Below are positions 31,917-41,599 of a stretch of 49,413 nucleotides of DNA, piece after piece; the first letter of the stretch is position 1; every line of letters starts with the position of its first letter. This DNA is from Caulobacter sp. GTDB taxonomy: Bacteria; Pseudomonadota; Alphaproteobacteria; Caulobacterales; Caulobacteraceae. Below the pieces are notes generated by a model. That model was given only the letters and a program-made list of their open reading frames with translations. It searched no databases and was not told the origin of the DNA. The position numbers and the translations under genes are program-made. The stretch lies in contig JAHBYC010000021.1 in NCBI GenBank assembly GCA_019636175.1, forward strand, positions 1 to 49,413, read 5' to 3'.

Positions 31917-33428
31917 ATGCGCGATATCCGCCATTTCGTGAACGGTCAGGCCCTGACCGGAACCTCCGGCCGCTTCGGCGACATCTACAATCCCAACACC
32001 GGCGAGGTGCAGGCCCGGGTCCAGCTGGCTACGCCGGACGAGCTGGACGCCGCCGTCCAGGCCGCCGCCGCCGCCCATCCGGCCTGGGCCGCCACCAATC
32101 CCCAGCGCCGGGCGCGGGTGATGTTCGAGTTCAAGCGGCTGGTCGAGGCCAATATGCAGGAGCTGGCCGAGCTGCTCTCCAGCGAGCACGGCAAGGTCGT
32201 CGCCGATTCCAAGGGCGACGTGCAGCGCGGCCTGGAGGTGATCGAGTTCGCCTGCGGCATCCCGCATGTGCTGAAGGGTGAATATACAGAGGGCGCGGGC
32301 CCCGGCATCGACGTCTATTCGATGCGCCAGAGCCTGGGCGTGGTCGCCGGCATCACCCCGTTCAACTTCCCGGCCATGATCCCGATGTGGATGTTCGGCG
32401 TGGCCATCGCCGTGGGCAACACCTTCATCCTCAAGCCGTCGGAAAAGGACCCGTCGGTCCCGGTCCGCCTGGGCGAGCTGATGATGGAAGCCGGCGCCAA
32501 TCTGGGCATGGACCTCAAGGGCGTGCTCAACGTCGTCCACGGCGACAAGGTCAGCGTCGACGCCATCCTGCAGCATCCCGACATCAAGGCCGTCAGCTTC
32601 GTCGGCAGCAGCGACATCGCCCATTACGTCTATTCCCAGGGCACTCTGGCGGGCAAGCGGGTCCAGGCCATGGGTGGGGCCAAGAACCACGGCATCATCC
32701 TGCCCGACGCCGACATGGACCAGGTGGTCAAGGACCTGTCCGGCGCCGCCTTCGGCTCGGCCGGCGAGCGCTGCATGGCCCTGCCCGTGGTGGTGCCGGT
32801 CGGCAAGAAGACCGCCGACGAGCTGCGCGAGCGGATGGTCGCGGAAATCGAGACCCTCAAGGTCGGGATCAGCACCGACGCCGAGGCCCAGTATGGCCCA
32901 GTGGTCAGCGCCGCCCACCGCCAGAAGATCGCCGACTACATCCAGATCGGTCAGGACGAGGGCGCCGAGCTGGTCGTCGACGGCCGCGATTTCAAGCTGC
33001 AGGGCTATGAGAAGGGCTTCTTCATCGGCCCCAGCTTCTTCGACGGCGTGAAGCCGGGCATGAAGACCTATCACGAGGAGATCTTCGGCCCGGTGCTGCA
33101 GATGGTCCGCGCCGACAGCTTCGAGGAAGCGATCAACCTGCCCAGCAAGCATCAGTACGGCAACGGCGTCGCCATCTTCACCCGCAGCGGCCGCGCCGCC
33201 CGCGAGTTCGCCCAGAGGGTCCAGGTCGGCATGGTCGGCATCAATGTGCCGATCCCGGTCCCGGTCGCCTATCACACCTTCGGCGGCTGGAAGCGCTCGG
33301 CCTTCGGCGACACCAACCAGCACGGCATGGAAGGCCTGAAGTTCTGGACCAAGGTCAAGACCGTCACCGCCCGCTGGCCGGAAGGCGACACCGAGGACAG
33401 CGCCTTCGTCATTCCGACGATGCGATAG
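31917..33428 (+). CDS. mmsA: CoA-acylating methylmalonate-semialdehyde dehydrogenase
   Basis: 503 residues. MmsA converts methylmalonate or malonate semialdehyde with CoA and NAD to propionyl- or acetyl-CoA in valine and inositol breakdown. Visible: HFVNGQALTGTSGRFGDIYN at the start, GITPFNFPAMIPMWMF, SFVGSSDIAHYVY, and the nucleophile loop SAGERCMALPV with Cys286. Length and the GGWKRSAFGDTNQHG end fit the family. GGGAG precedes the ATG. The downstream gene starts 16 bases on. Confidence 0.94.
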   Translation: MRDIRHFVNGQALTGTSGRFGDIYNPNTGEVQARVQLATPDELDAAVQAAAAAHPAWAATNPQRRARVMFEFKRLVEANMQELAELLSSEHGKVVADSKGDVQRGLEVIEFACGIPHVLKGEYTEGAGPGIDVYSMRQSLGVVAGITPFNFPAMIPMWMFGVAIAVGNTFILKPSEKDPSVPVRLGELMMEAGANLGMDLKGVLNVVHGDKVSVDAILQHPDIKAVSFVGSSDIAHYVYSQGTLAGKRVQAMGGAKNHGIILPDADMDQVVKDLSGAAFGSAGERCMALPVVVPVGKKTADELRERMVAEIETLKVGISTDAEAQYGPVVSAAHRQKIADYIQIGQDEGAELVVDGRDFKLQGYEKGFFIGPSFFDGVKPGMKTYHEEIFGPVLQMVRADSFEEAINLPSKHQYGNGVAIFTRSGRAAREFAQRVQVGMVGINVPIPVPVAYHTFGGWKRSAFGDTNQHGMEGLKFWTKVKTVTARWPEGDTEDSAFVIPTMR

Positions 33429-33444
33429 GGCGGGCCCGGCGGCC

Positions 33445-33882
33445 TTGACCGCTGTCGACCACCGGCGCCGGATCGCCTGCTCGATCCTCGGTCCAGCCTA
33501 TGCGCTGTTCGGCGTCTTCCATCTGCTGGCGGTGAACAGCTTCCTGCCGATCATGCCGCCCTGGGTTCCGGCCCCGGCGCTGGTCATCCAGTTGACCGGC
33601 CTGGCCGAGATCGCCGGAGGGCTCGGTCTGCTGGTCCCGCGCCTGCGCAAGGCGGCGGGGATGGGTCTGGCCCTCTACGCCATCGGGGTCTTTCCGGCCA
33701 ACCTGCACCATGCCTTCGGCGGCGTTCACGTGCCCGGCCTGCCGGACAGCTGGTGGTATCACGGCCCCCGCCTGGCGATGCAGCCGGTGCTGGTGCTGCT
33801 GGCCCTGTGGGCCGGCGGCTGGCTCAGTCGGTCCCGCGCAGGATCGCCAGGGCCTGGGCGGCCAGAACCGGGGTCCCGTTGA
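33445..33882 (+). CDS. DoxX-like small membrane protein
   Basis: 145 residues from a TTG 16 bases after mmsA. Four hydrophobic segments (ILGPAYALFGVFHLLAV, VIQLTGLAEIAGGLGLLVP, AAGMGLALYAIGVFPANLH, LAMQPVLVLLALWAGGWL) match the DoxX-like layout. The last 20 residues are basic and proline-rich and lie over the end of the convergent phosphotransferase gene, so the stop gives a 59-base antisense overlap. The function is unknown. Confidence 0.78.
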   Translation: MTAVDHRRRIACSILGPAYALFGVFHLLAVNSFLPIMPPWVPAPALVIQLTGLAEIAGGLGLLVPRLRKAAGMGLALYAIGVFPANLHHAFGGVHVPGLPDSWWYHGPRLAMQPVLVLLALWAGGWLSRSRAGSPGPGRPEPGSR

Positions 33883-34879
33883 TTCCCGCCCCTTCGGTGG
33901 CGGCGTTGCCGGCCAGCTGGCGGCGGTAGACGCCCTGGCTGATCGAGGCCAGGCGGAAGATCGAGAAGGCCATGTAGAAGGGCCAGTCCTCGACCGGCCC
34001 GCGCCCGGCGCGCTTCAGATAGGCGGCCACATACTCGGCCTCGGTCGGGATGCCGCTGGCGGCGAAATCCACCCCGACCAGACTGCCCCAGGTCAGGGAG
34101 GTCGAGCGCCACAGGAAGGCGTTGTAGGCCAGGTCGGCCAGCGGATGGCCGATGGTCGACAGCTCCCAGTCCAGCACCGCGATCAGCTTCGGCTCGGTCG
34201 GATGGAACATCACGTTTTCCAGCCGGTAGTCGCCATGGGCGATGGAGACCAGGTCCTCGGCCGGCACGCGTCCCGGCAGCTCCTCGATCAGGGCCTCCAT
34301 CTCCGGGATCAGGCTGTCCTCGGCCCCGCGATATTGCCGTGTCCAGCGGGCGATCTGCCGCTCGAAATAGCCGCCGGCCTTGCCGAACCCCTCCAGGCCC
34401 GCGGCGACGAAGTCGACCTTGTGCAGCTTCGCCAGGGTGGCGTTCAGCTCGTCATAGACCGCCGTGCGCTCCGCCGGGGTCAGCTCCGGCAGGGCGGCGT
34501 CGCGGAAGATCCGTCCCGGCAGATAGTCCATGACATAGAAGCTGGTGCCGATGACCGCCTCGTCCTCGCACAGGGCCCGCATGCGCGGGACCGGGACATG
34601 ACCCTCCAGCGCCTTCATCACCCGGTATTCGCGGTCCACCTGATGGGCGCTGGCCAGCAGGGTCCCCGGCGGCTTCTTGCGCAGCACATAGCGCAACGGC
34701 CCGTCCGGTCCCTCGGTGGTCAGCAGGAAGGTCGGGTTGGAGGCCCCGCCCTGGAACTGCCGGACCCGCATGTGGCGGCCGAATCCCTCGACCGCCGCCG
34801 TCAGCCAGGCCTCCAGCGGTGCGGGGTCGAACCAGTGGGCCGGGACGACGTCGCGAACGGGGGGCTGGTCAGAGGTCAT
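33824..34879 (-). CDS. APH-family phosphotransferase (ACAD10-like)
   Basis: 351 residues from the ATG at 34879 with AGGAAG upstream. The kinase-like fold shows VRQFQGGASNPTFLL, YVLRKKP (ATP-binding lysine), HGDYRLENVMF (catalytic loop, His215, Asp217) and LDWELSTIGHPLADLAYN (metal-binding Asp237). This subgroup resembles the N-terminal kinase part of ACAD10/11, which phosphorylates 4-hydroxy acids for beta-oxidation, rather than drug kinases. It diverges from an enoyl-CoA hydratase, which supports a fatty-acid role. Confidence 0.87.
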   Translation of the reverse strand: MTSDQPPVRDVVPAHWFDPAPLEAWLTAAVEGFGRHMRVRQFQGGASNPTFLLTTEGPDGPLRYVLRKKPPGTLLASAHQVDREYRVMKALEGHVPVPRMRALCEDEAVIGTSFYVMDYLPGRIFRDAALPELTPAERTAVYDELNATLAKLHKVDFVAAGLEGFGKAGGYFERQIARWTRQYRGAEDSLIPEMEALIEELPGRVPAEDLVSIAHGDYRLENVMFHPTEPKLIAVLDWELSTIGHPLADLAYNAFLWRSTSLTWGSLVGVDFAASGIPTEAEYVAAYLKRAGRGPVEDWPFYMAFSIFRLASISQGVYRRQLAGNAATEGAGINGTPVLAAQALAILRGTD

Positions 34880-34961
34880 GGGGAATCTTCCTGTTCGGCG
34901 AGAGAATGCTCGCCTTCCCCGGCGGCGCCTCAAGGACAGTCTGCAAAAAAGGGAGGAACTG

Positions 34962-35753
34962 ATGTCAGGCGACAGCGTGACCTATGAGGTGGCCGACCAT
35001 GTGGCGACCATCACCCTGAACCGGCCAGAGCAGCGCAACGCGCTGAATTTCGAGGCCTATGACCGTCTCGAGGCGGCCCTTCGCCGGTCCGTCACCGATG
35101 CGGAGGTGCGCTGCGTGATCATCACCGGCGCCGACCCGGCCTTCTGCTCGGGCGACGATGTGCGGGAGATCATGGCCGGTCCGAAGGCGGTCTCGGCCCG
35201 GACCGCGCCGGTCGTGCGCCACAGGCCGACCCCGGCGGCGATGGCGGCGCTGGAATGCGACAAGCCGGTGATCGCGGCGATCAATGGCGCGGCGGTCGGC
35301 TGGGGCATGGAGCTGGCCCTCTACGCCGATATCCGCATCGCCTCGGAGAAGGCGAAGTTCGCCGAGCTGTTCATCAAGCGCGGCCTGGTCTGCGACGTCG
35401 GCGGCTTCTACCGCCTGCCGTCGATCGTCGGCCCGGCCAAGGCGGCCGAACTGCTGTTCACCGGCGACGTCATCGACGCGGCCGAGGCCCTGCGCATCAA
35501 TCTGGTCAGCGAGGTCACCCCGCACGAGGCGCTGATGGAGCGGGCCCAGGCCATGGCCGCCCGCATCGCCGTCAATCCGCCCCTGGCCCTGCGCTACATG
35601 AAGGAGGGCCTGCGCCTGGGAACCTACGGCGACCCGCGTGAGCTGGGCGGTTGGGCGATCCAGACCATCCGGGCCCTGATGCAGACCGAGGATCACAGGG
35701 AAGGCGTCGCCAGCTTCCTGGAAAAACGCCCGCCGGTGTTCACCGGCAGGTGA
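34962..35753 (+). CDS. Enoyl-CoA hydratase/isomerase family protein
   Basis: 263 residues from the ATG at 34962, with GGGAGG 5 bases upstream. Crotonase-fold signatures: ATITLNRPEQRNALN, ITGADPAFCSGDDVREI (first oxyanion-hole segment), INGAAVGWGMELALYADIRI (second) and AKFAELFIKRGLVCD. Members hydrate or isomerise acyl-CoA; the exact reaction is not decided by the motifs. It shares a 82-base divergent gap with the ACAD10-like phosphotransferase. Confidence 0.9.
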   Translation: MSGDSVTYEVADHVATITLNRPEQRNALNFEAYDRLEAALRRSVTDAEVRCVIITGADPAFCSGDDVREIMAGPKAVSARTAPVVRHRPTPAAMAALECDKPVIAAINGAAVGWGMELALYADIRIASEKAKFAELFIKRGLVCDVGGFYRLPSIVGPAKAAELLFTGDVIDAAEALRINLVSEVTPHEALMERAQAMAARIAVNPPLALRYMKEGLRLGTYGDPRELGGWAIQTIRALMQTEDHREGVASFLEKRPPVFTGR

Positions 35754-35822
35754 GGTTGGCGATTGCGGCGCGGGGCCGGTTCACCCCAACCTGCGCATAA
35801 CAACAGGGTCGGGAAACACCTC

Positions 35823-37292
35823 GTGAGCACAGCACAGTCCGCAGCCGCCCCGGCGCCGCCGGAGGTCCATCACAAGCCCTCCATCGGCGTAAAGTTCGCC
35901 TATGGCCTGGGTCAGGCGGTGCAGAGCGGCGGCTTCGATGTCGCCCTGCCCTTGACCTTCTTCTACTACACCCAGGTGCTGGGGCTGGCCGGGTCGCTGA
36001 CCGGGGTCGCGGTCGGCCTCAGCCTCTGCGTCGACGCGATCATGGACCCGTTGATCGGCTCGCTGTCCGACAACATCAAGTCGCGCTTCGGTCGCCGTCT
36101 GCCGCTGATGGTGCTCAGCATCCCGCTGGTGGCCCTTGGGTTCGGCCTGATCTTCGCCCCTCCCAAAGGGCTCGACCAGACCATGCTGTTCGCCTGGCTG
36201 CTGGGCGCCTCGCTCATCGCGCGCGGCGCCACCTCGCTGTTCAATGTGCCCTTCATCGCCCTGGGGGCTGAGCTGGCCGACGGCTATATCGAGCGCTCGC
36301 GGGTGGTGGTCTGGCGCACGGTGATCGGCCTGCTGTCGGCCATCGCCGTCATCCTGCTGACCTACTCGGTTTATCTGTCGCCGCCCGAGGGCCTGCTGAA
36401 GGCCGCCGGCTATCCCCAGCTCGGCTGGGCGGTCGCCGTCACCCTGGCGATCTGCATGAGCCTCTGCTGCCTGGGCGTCTTCCGCTACGCCATGGGCCTG
36501 CCGCAGAGCGAGGTCACCCATCGCTCGATGCTCAGCCGCCTGCCCGGCGAGGTGGCCGAGATCTTTTCCAACAAGTCGTTTCGCACCCTGTTCTTCTCCT
36601 GCCTGGCGATCATGGTCGCCATCGGCGTCAACGGCACCTTCGGCAACCACATCAATGTCTTCGTCTGGAAGATCGGCACCGACAAGATCCAGACCCTCAG
36701 CTTCGTGCTGCTGATCGGCATGCTGATCGGCGTGCCCGCGGCCCCCGGCCTGGCCCGCTGGTTCGAGAAGCGGTCGGTGGTGATGATCGGGGTGACCATG
36801 CTCAACCTGGTCTGGCTGGTCGTGCCGGTGCTGTGGGTCGCCGGCCTCTACCGGCCGTCAGGCGAGGGGGCGATGGCGCCGCTGCTGGTGATGATGGCCA
36901 TGGCCGGGGTCGGCATCGGCCTGGTGCTGGTGGCTTTCCCCTCGATGATGGCCGACGCCGCCGATGAGCATTACCTGCGTTTCGGCCATCGCCGCGAGGG
37001 CCTCTACTTCTCCGGCATCACCTTCGCGGCCAAGGCGGCCAGCGGGGTGGGGGTGTTTCTCGCCGGCTTCGGTCTGGAGGTGATCGGCATGCCGCACCAT
37101 GCGGTGGAGGGCGCGGCCGTCACCGTCTCGCCCGAGGCCCTGACCCGGCTGGTCATCGCCCACGGTCCGGTCCCCGCGATCATCTCCTGCGTCGGGGTGG
37201 GGCTGATGTGGTCCTACGCCATCAGCCGCCAGGCCCATGACCAGATCTCGGCGGCCCTGGCGGCGCGGGAGCGCCCGGTCCCGCCCGGCTGA
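35823..37292 (+). CDS. GPH-type (MelB-like) sugar:cation symporter of the major facilitator superfamily
   Basis: 489 residues from GTG. Twelve hydrophobic segments. FAYGLGQAVQSGGFDVALPL at the start, DAIMDPLIGSLSDNIKSRFG with GRRLPLM (helix 2-3 loop, family DxxxDPxxG...GRRRP) and RFGHRREGLYFSGITFAAKA in the second half are hallmarks of the glycoside-pentoside-hexuronide family. The likely cargo is a sugar or glycoside, which cannot be determined further. It lies 69 bases after the enoyl-CoA hydratase. Confidence 0.88.
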   Translation: MSTAQSAAAPAPPEVHHKPSIGVKFAYGLGQAVQSGGFDVALPLTFFYYTQVLGLAGSLTGVAVGLSLCVDAIMDPLIGSLSDNIKSRFGRRLPLMVLSIPLVALGFGLIFAPPKGLDQTMLFAWLLGASLIARGATSLFNVPFIALGAELADGYIERSRVVVWRTVIGLLSAIAVILLTYSVYLSPPEGLLKAAGYPQLGWAVAVTLAICMSLCCLGVFRYAMGLPQSEVTHRSMLSRLPGEVAEIFSNKSFRTLFFSCLAIMVAIGVNGTFGNHINVFVWKIGTDKIQTLSFVLLIGMLIGVPAAPGLARWFEKRSVVMIGVTMLNLVWLVVPVLWVAGLYRPSGEGAMAPLLVMMAMAGVGIGLVLVAFPSMMADAADEHYLRFGHRREGLYFSGITFAAKAASGVGVFLAGFGLEVIGMPHHAVEGAAVTVSPEALTRLVIAHGPVPAIISCVGVGLMWSYAISRQAHDQISAALAARERPVPPG

Positions 37293-37299
37293 CCGCGTC

Positions 37300-38544
37300 T
37301 CAGGCGGGCTCCACCGGCGGCAGGCGATAGCGGCCGTCCAGCAGTTCCGCCCTGGGCAGATAGGCGCGCATGAACAGGGCGAAGGGCCCGGCCGGCGCCG
37401 GCAGCCAGTTGCTCTCGCGTTCCGCGCCGGGGTGATCATGGCCGATCCACAGGTCCAGCGAACCGTCGTCGTTATAGGCCAGACCCAGGCTGCGATCGCC
37501 GATGGCGTAGCGGTTCAGCGGATTGTCGGTGAAGAAGAACTGCCCGTCGTCGGTCGCCTCATACAGGCTCAGCGACCAGAAGCTGTCGACCGGGATCAGC
37601 CGGTCGGCCGGGAAATGCAGACGCCAGGACCGGTTTCCGTCGAACAGGGCTCCGCCCTGCGGCGCCCCGGCCCGCAGATAGGTCGCCTCGGCCAGGGGCA
37701 GGGCGGCCAGCCCGCCCAGGGCCACCGCCGCCCGCAACAGATAGTCCTGGTCATAGTCGCCCAGCCGCGCCGACGGATAGGCCCAGCCCTCGATGAAGCT
37801 CGCGCCCGACAGGCCGCCGCCGCCCCGCGCCGCCTTGCGCGCCTCCGCCACCCCCGCCTCGATCTGCGCCGCCTCCTCCGGCGAGAACCGCGCCGGATCG
37901 AAGTCCGGCCCCAGGCCCAGGGCCGACACCCGGGCCAGCAGGGCCCGGTCGGTCACCGGCGGCGGATTGATCGCCATCAGCTTCGACAGCGAGGTGAAAT
38001 AGTCCTGCCAGGAGGCCCGCCGGTCGGCCATCGCCTCGGCCGGCTCCGCCGCCGGCCCCTGCATCGAGATCTGCGTCTGCACCGCCCGGGCCGCGTCCAG
38101 GTCGTGCGGGCCGGCCACCACCACCCGGGCCAGGGCCCAGACATGGTTGGTCGGCGACCGGATCACGTCGGGCCCCTCGACCGCCTCGCCAGGCCCGACC
38201 AGGGTGAAACGCCCCCCGTCCGGCCCGGTCGTCCGCGTGCCCAGCACGGCGAAATTGTTCGACCAGGCGTCCATCAGCGCCAGGGACAGATACCGCTCCC
38301 CCGCCGCCGGCAGGACAAAGCTGACCGGCCCCGCCGACAGGTCGATCTGGGCGGTGGAATAGAGGGTGTCGCAGTTGGGGGTGGTCACCGCCCGGTGCCG
38401 GTGATCGGCCAGCATCGGCACATGCAGCAGGCTGTTGGTCACCTGCCCCATGTTCAGCATCCGGGTGCGGGTCGCCGCCATCTCGATGGCCGACAGGCCA
38501 TAGAGCCAGGCCTCCTTCGCCGCCGCCGTCAGATCCTGGGTCAT
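37300..38544 (-). CDS. DUF1254/DUF1214-domain protein
   Basis: 414 residues from the ATG at 38544 with GGGAGGAGG upstream. The DUF1254 part contains TTPNCDTLYSTAQIDLSAGP and YLSLALMDAWSNNFAVLGTR; the DUF1214 part has SFWSLSLYEATDDGQFFFTD and NRYAIGDRSLGLAYNDDGSL, followed by NWLPAPAGPFALFMRAYLP. The family is widespread and of unsettled function. No signal peptide is evident. It converges with the sugar symporter with a 7-base gap. Confidence 0.9.
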   Translation of the reverse strand: MTQDLTAAAKEAWLYGLSAIEMAATRTRMLNMGQVTNSLLHVPMLADHRHRAVTTPNCDTLYSTAQIDLSAGPVSFVLPAAGERYLSLALMDAWSNNFAVLGTRTTGPDGGRFTLVGPGEAVEGPDVIRSPTNHVWALARVVVAGPHDLDAARAVQTQISMQGPAAEPAEAMADRRASWQDYFTSLSKLMAINPPPVTDRALLARVSALGLGPDFDPARFSPEEAAQIEAGVAEARKAARGGGGLSGASFIEGWAYPSARLGDYDQDYLLRAAVALGGLAALPLAEATYLRAGAPQGGALFDGNRSWRLHFPADRLIPVDSFWSLSLYEATDDGQFFFTDNPLNRYAIGDRSLGLAYNDDGSLDLWIGHDHPGAERESNWLPAPAGPFALFMRAYLPRAELLDGRYRLPPVEPA

Positions 38545-38653
38545 CCGCGCCTCCTCCCGGTCCGCTATTGGCGCGGGCCGTGTCAAAACCTGAGGCCGGT
38601 TAAAGCAGAGGCGGGCGGGGAGGGTCCAGAGGGTCAGGGCCCCTATTCCGCCT

Positions 38654-38697
38654 CCCCGGCGACCCGAAGGGCGGCGCCAGCCAAAGCCGGGGTCCAG
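38654..38697. repeat. 44-bp intergenic palindromic repeat
   Basis: CCCCGGCGACCCGAAGGGCG at the start and AGCCGGGGTCCAG at the end form an imperfect palindrome with GGCGCC at its centre. It is nearly identical to 39867-39911 and related to 464-517. A further CCGGCC-TTCG-type hairpin lies at about 38751-38768. Confidence 0.7.
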
Positions 38698-38809
38698 AGT
38701 CTGCCGCCAAGAGTTGGAATGATCCAGACGGCCGCGCTGCATGGCCTGGGCCCCGGCCTTCGCCGGGGAGGCGGAGGGGGGTGACGCCCAAGCCGCGCCA
38801 GAAATGGCT

Positions 38810-39679
38810 TCAGTCGGCCTTGGCCAGCTTGTCCGCCGTCTTCGTCTCGAAGTCGCTGGCGTCGTGGCGTTCCCACAGCTGGCTGGAGGGCTCGCCGAAC
38901 GGCCGGTTGACCATCCGCCCGCGCTTGACCGCCGGCCGCTCGCCGATGGCGTCGGCCCAGCGGTTGACGTGCTTGTACTCAGAGACCGACAGGAACTCCC
39001 CGGCCTCATACAGCAGACCCTTGGCCATGCCGCCGTACCAGGGCCAGACGGCCATGTCGGCGATGGTGTAGGCGTCCCCGCCCAGGTACTCGCTCTCGGC
39101 CAGCCGGCGGTCCAGCACGTCCATCTGCCGCTTCACCTCCATGGCGAAACGGTCGATGGCGTATTCGATCTTCATCGGCGCATAGGCGTAGAAATGGCCA
39201 AAGCCGCCGCCCAGATAGGGGGCGCTGCCCATCTGCCAGAACAGCCAGCTCATCACCTCGGCCCGTTTCGCCGGATCGGTCGGCAGGAACTCGCCGAACT
39301 TTTCGGCCAGATGCACCAGGATGGCGCCGCTCTCGAACACCCGCACCGGGGCGTCCGGGTTGCTGCGGTCCAGCAGGGCGGGGATCTTGGAGTTGGGGTT
39401 GATGTCGACAAAGCCCTTGGAGAACTGGTCGCCCTCATTGATGCGGATCAGCCAGGCGTCATACTCGGCGCCGGCGTGGCCCAGGGCCAGCAGCTCCTCC
39501 AGCATCACCGTCACCTTCACCCCGTTTGGCGTGGCCAGCGAATAGAGCTGCAGCGGATGCTTGCCGACCGGCAGTTCCCTGTCGCTGGTCGGCCCGGCGA
39601 TCGGCCGGTTGATATTGGCGAAGCGGCCGCCGTTGTCCTTGTTCCAGGTCCAGACCTTGGGGGGGGTGTAGTCGGTCAT
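38810..39679 (-). CDS. yghU: Glutathione S-transferase, YghU type
   Basis: 289 residues from the ATG at 39679 with GGAGGAA upstream. VWTWNKDNGGRFANINRPIA at the N-terminus, LYSLATPNGVKVTVMLEELL, DINPNSKIPALLD and VFESGAILVHLAEK are typical of the YghU/YfcG class, which binds two glutathiones and has disulfide-bond reductase activity. The C-terminal helical domain (WLFWQMGSAPYLGGGFGHF) is complete. Confidence 0.92.
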   Translation of the reverse strand: MTDYTPPKVWTWNKDNGGRFANINRPIAGPTSDRELPVGKHPLQLYSLATPNGVKVTVMLEELLALGHAGAEYDAWLIRINEGDQFSKGFVDINPNSKIPALLDRSNPDAPVRVFESGAILVHLAEKFGEFLPTDPAKRAEVMSWLFWQMGSAPYLGGGFGHFYAYAPMKIEYAIDRFAMEVKRQMDVLDRRLAESEYLGGDAYTIADMAVWPWYGGMAKGLLYEAGEFLSVSEYKHVNRWADAIGERPAVKRGRMVNRPFGEPSSQLWERHDASDFETKTADKLAKAD

Positions 39680-39992
39680 CGGGATTTCCTCCGGCGGTTG
39701 GGCGTCGCCCGTCGCCGCGGGCTGTCCACACATGTGGGGCCCACTATAGGACGACGCCAGCCGCCCGCGCCGCAAGTTTCCTCAAACGCCCCTTCAGGTC
39801 CGCTGCAAGCGTCCTCCCTCTTCCGCTCACCCCGGCGCAGGCCGGGGCCCAGCCTTTTTCCGCTCACCCCGGCGACGCGAAGAGCGGCGCCAGCCAATGC
39901 CGGGGCCCAGCCGCGTGAGCGCAACTTTCCGGGCAAGCCGGCCAGGCAGTTGAATCTGGATCCCGGCCTCCGGCGGGAAGGCGGAAGACGGG
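39680..39992. repeat. Intergenic segment with two copies of the palindromic repeat
   Basis: No gene is seen in these 313 bases. TTCCGCTCACCCCGGCG occurs at 39821-39837 and, over all but its first base, again at 39859-39874. A short version (CCCCGGCGCAGGCCGGGGCC, 39830-39849) and a full 44-base version (39867-39911) follow one another. They resemble 38654-38697 and 464-517, pointing to a dispersed host repeat family. Confidence 0.65.
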
Positions 39993-41474
39993 CTACCGCG
40001 CCGCCAGCATGGCCTCGAACCCGGCCTCCACCGCTTCCGGCGGCTTGCCCATCCGGCTCACCGCCACCGCGGCGATCAGGCTGACGATAAAGCCCGGGAC
40101 GATCTCGTAGATCACCGCCGTCGGCGCCTGTCCGCCGATGGTGAACGGCGCATACAGCCAGACCAGCACCGTCGCCGCCCCGGCCAGGATGCCGGCGAAG
40201 GCCCCGTCCCGGGTCAGCCGCCGCCAGTGCAGGCTGAGCAGGATCACCGGCCCGAAGGCCGCCCCGAACCCGGCCCAGGCGTTGCCGACCAGCGACAGGA
40301 TGCTGCTCGACCGGTCCAGGGCCAGCAGGATGGCCACCACCGCCACGGCCAGAGTGGCCAGCCGCCCGACCAGCACCAGCTCCTTCTGCCCCGCCCCGCG
40401 CCGCACGAAGGTCTTGTAGACGTCCTCGGTCAGGGAGCTGGACGATACCAAGAGCTGCGAGGAGATGGTGCTCATGATCGCCGCCAGGATCGCGGCCAGC
40501 AGGAACCCGGCGATATAGGGGTGGAACAGGGTCTGCGACAGCAGGATGAAGATCGTCTCCGGGTCCTTCAGCGTCAGCCCCGCGTGGCTCACATAGGCCA
40601 GGCCGCACAGCCCCGTCATCACCGCCCCGACCAGGGTGACCAGCATCCACGACATGCCGATGTTGCGCATGGTCGGGATGTCCCTCACCGACCGCACGGC
40701 CATGAACCGCACGATGATATGCGGCTGGCCGAAATAGCCCAGCCCCCAGGCCAGGCTGGAAATCACCCCCAGCACGGTCACCCCGCTGACCCAGCTCATC
40801 GCCTCGGGCCGCGCCGCCGCCAGCAGGCTCTGCGCCTGGCCCCAGCCGCCGATGTCGATCAGCGTCACCACCGGGGCCAGCACCAGGGCCACGAACATGA
40901 TGCAGCCCTGCACGAAGTCGGTCAGGCTCACCGCCAGGAACCCGCCGAACAGGGTGTAGGCCAGCACCACCGCCGCGGTCAGCACCAGGCCGACGCGGTA
41001 GTCATAGCCGAACGAGGCCTCGAACAGCTTGCCGCCCGAGACCAGCCCGGCCGAGGTGTAGAGGGTGAAGAAGATCACGATCACCAGGGAGGCGACGATG
41101 CGCAGCCGCCGGCTGGTATCCCCGAACCGCTTTTCCAGGAACTCGGGAATGGTGATCGCGTCGTCGGCGACCTCCGTATAGACCCGCAGCCTGGGCGCCA
41201 CGAGCAGGTAGTTGGCCAGCGCCCCGGCCATCAACCCCACCCCGATCCAGGCCGCGCTCAGCCCGCTCAGATACACCGCCCCGGGCAGCCCCATCAGGAT
41301 CCACCCGCTCATGTCCGACGCCCCCGCAGACAGCGCCGCCACCGCCGGCGACAGCTGCCGCCCGCCCAGCATGAATTCCGAAACATTGCTGGTCGACTTG
41401 CGCCAGGCATACAGCCCGATGCCCAGCATCAGGGCGAAATAAGCCCCCAGCGAAACACCCGTCTCGATATTCAT
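39993..41474 (-). CDS. putP: Sodium/proline symporter
   Basis: 493 residues from the ATG at 41474. The SSS-family fold has about 13 membrane helices. MLGGRQLSPAVAALSAGASD and MSGWILMGLPGAVYLSG form the first discontinuous helix, as in PutP; LGYFGQPHIIVRFMAVRS and AAIMSTISSQLLVSSSSLTE are the other PutP signatures, including the Na-site serines. Proline import is the probable role; other SSS substrates are possible. The frame continues upstream to 41576 but without family similarity. Confidence 0.92.
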   Translation of the reverse strand: MNIETGVSLGAYFALMLGIGLYAWRKSTSNVSEFMLGGRQLSPAVAALSAGASDMSGWILMGLPGAVYLSGLSAAWIGVGLMAGALANYLLVAPRLRVYTEVADDAITIPEFLEKRFGDTSRRLRIVASLVIVIFFTLYTSAGLVSGGKLFEASFGYDYRVGLVLTAAVVLAYTLFGGFLAVSLTDFVQGCIMFVALVLAPVVTLIDIGGWGQAQSLLAAARPEAMSWVSGVTVLGVISSLAWGLGYFGQPHIIVRFMAVRSVRDIPTMRNIGMSWMLVTLVGAVMTGLCGLAYVSHAGLTLKDPETIFILLSQTLFHPYIAGFLLAAILAAIMSTISSQLLVSSSSLTEDVYKTFVRRGAGQKELVLVGRLATLAVAVVAILLALDRSSSILSLVGNAWAGFGAAFGPVILLSLHWRRLTRDGAFAGILAGAATVLVWLYAPFTIGGQAPTAVIYEIVPGFIVSLIAAVAVSRMGKPPEAVEAGFEAMLAAR

Positions 41475-41599
41475 CCGCCAGCCCCCGGGATCGTCTGTTG
41501 TTGCCCCCCGGTCCGGGCCGCGCGGGCGGTGGAGGGGGAGGGGGCTAGGTGTAGCCGGGTTGGGGGCGGAGGCCAAACGGGGGGGAACGAGAGCAAGGA

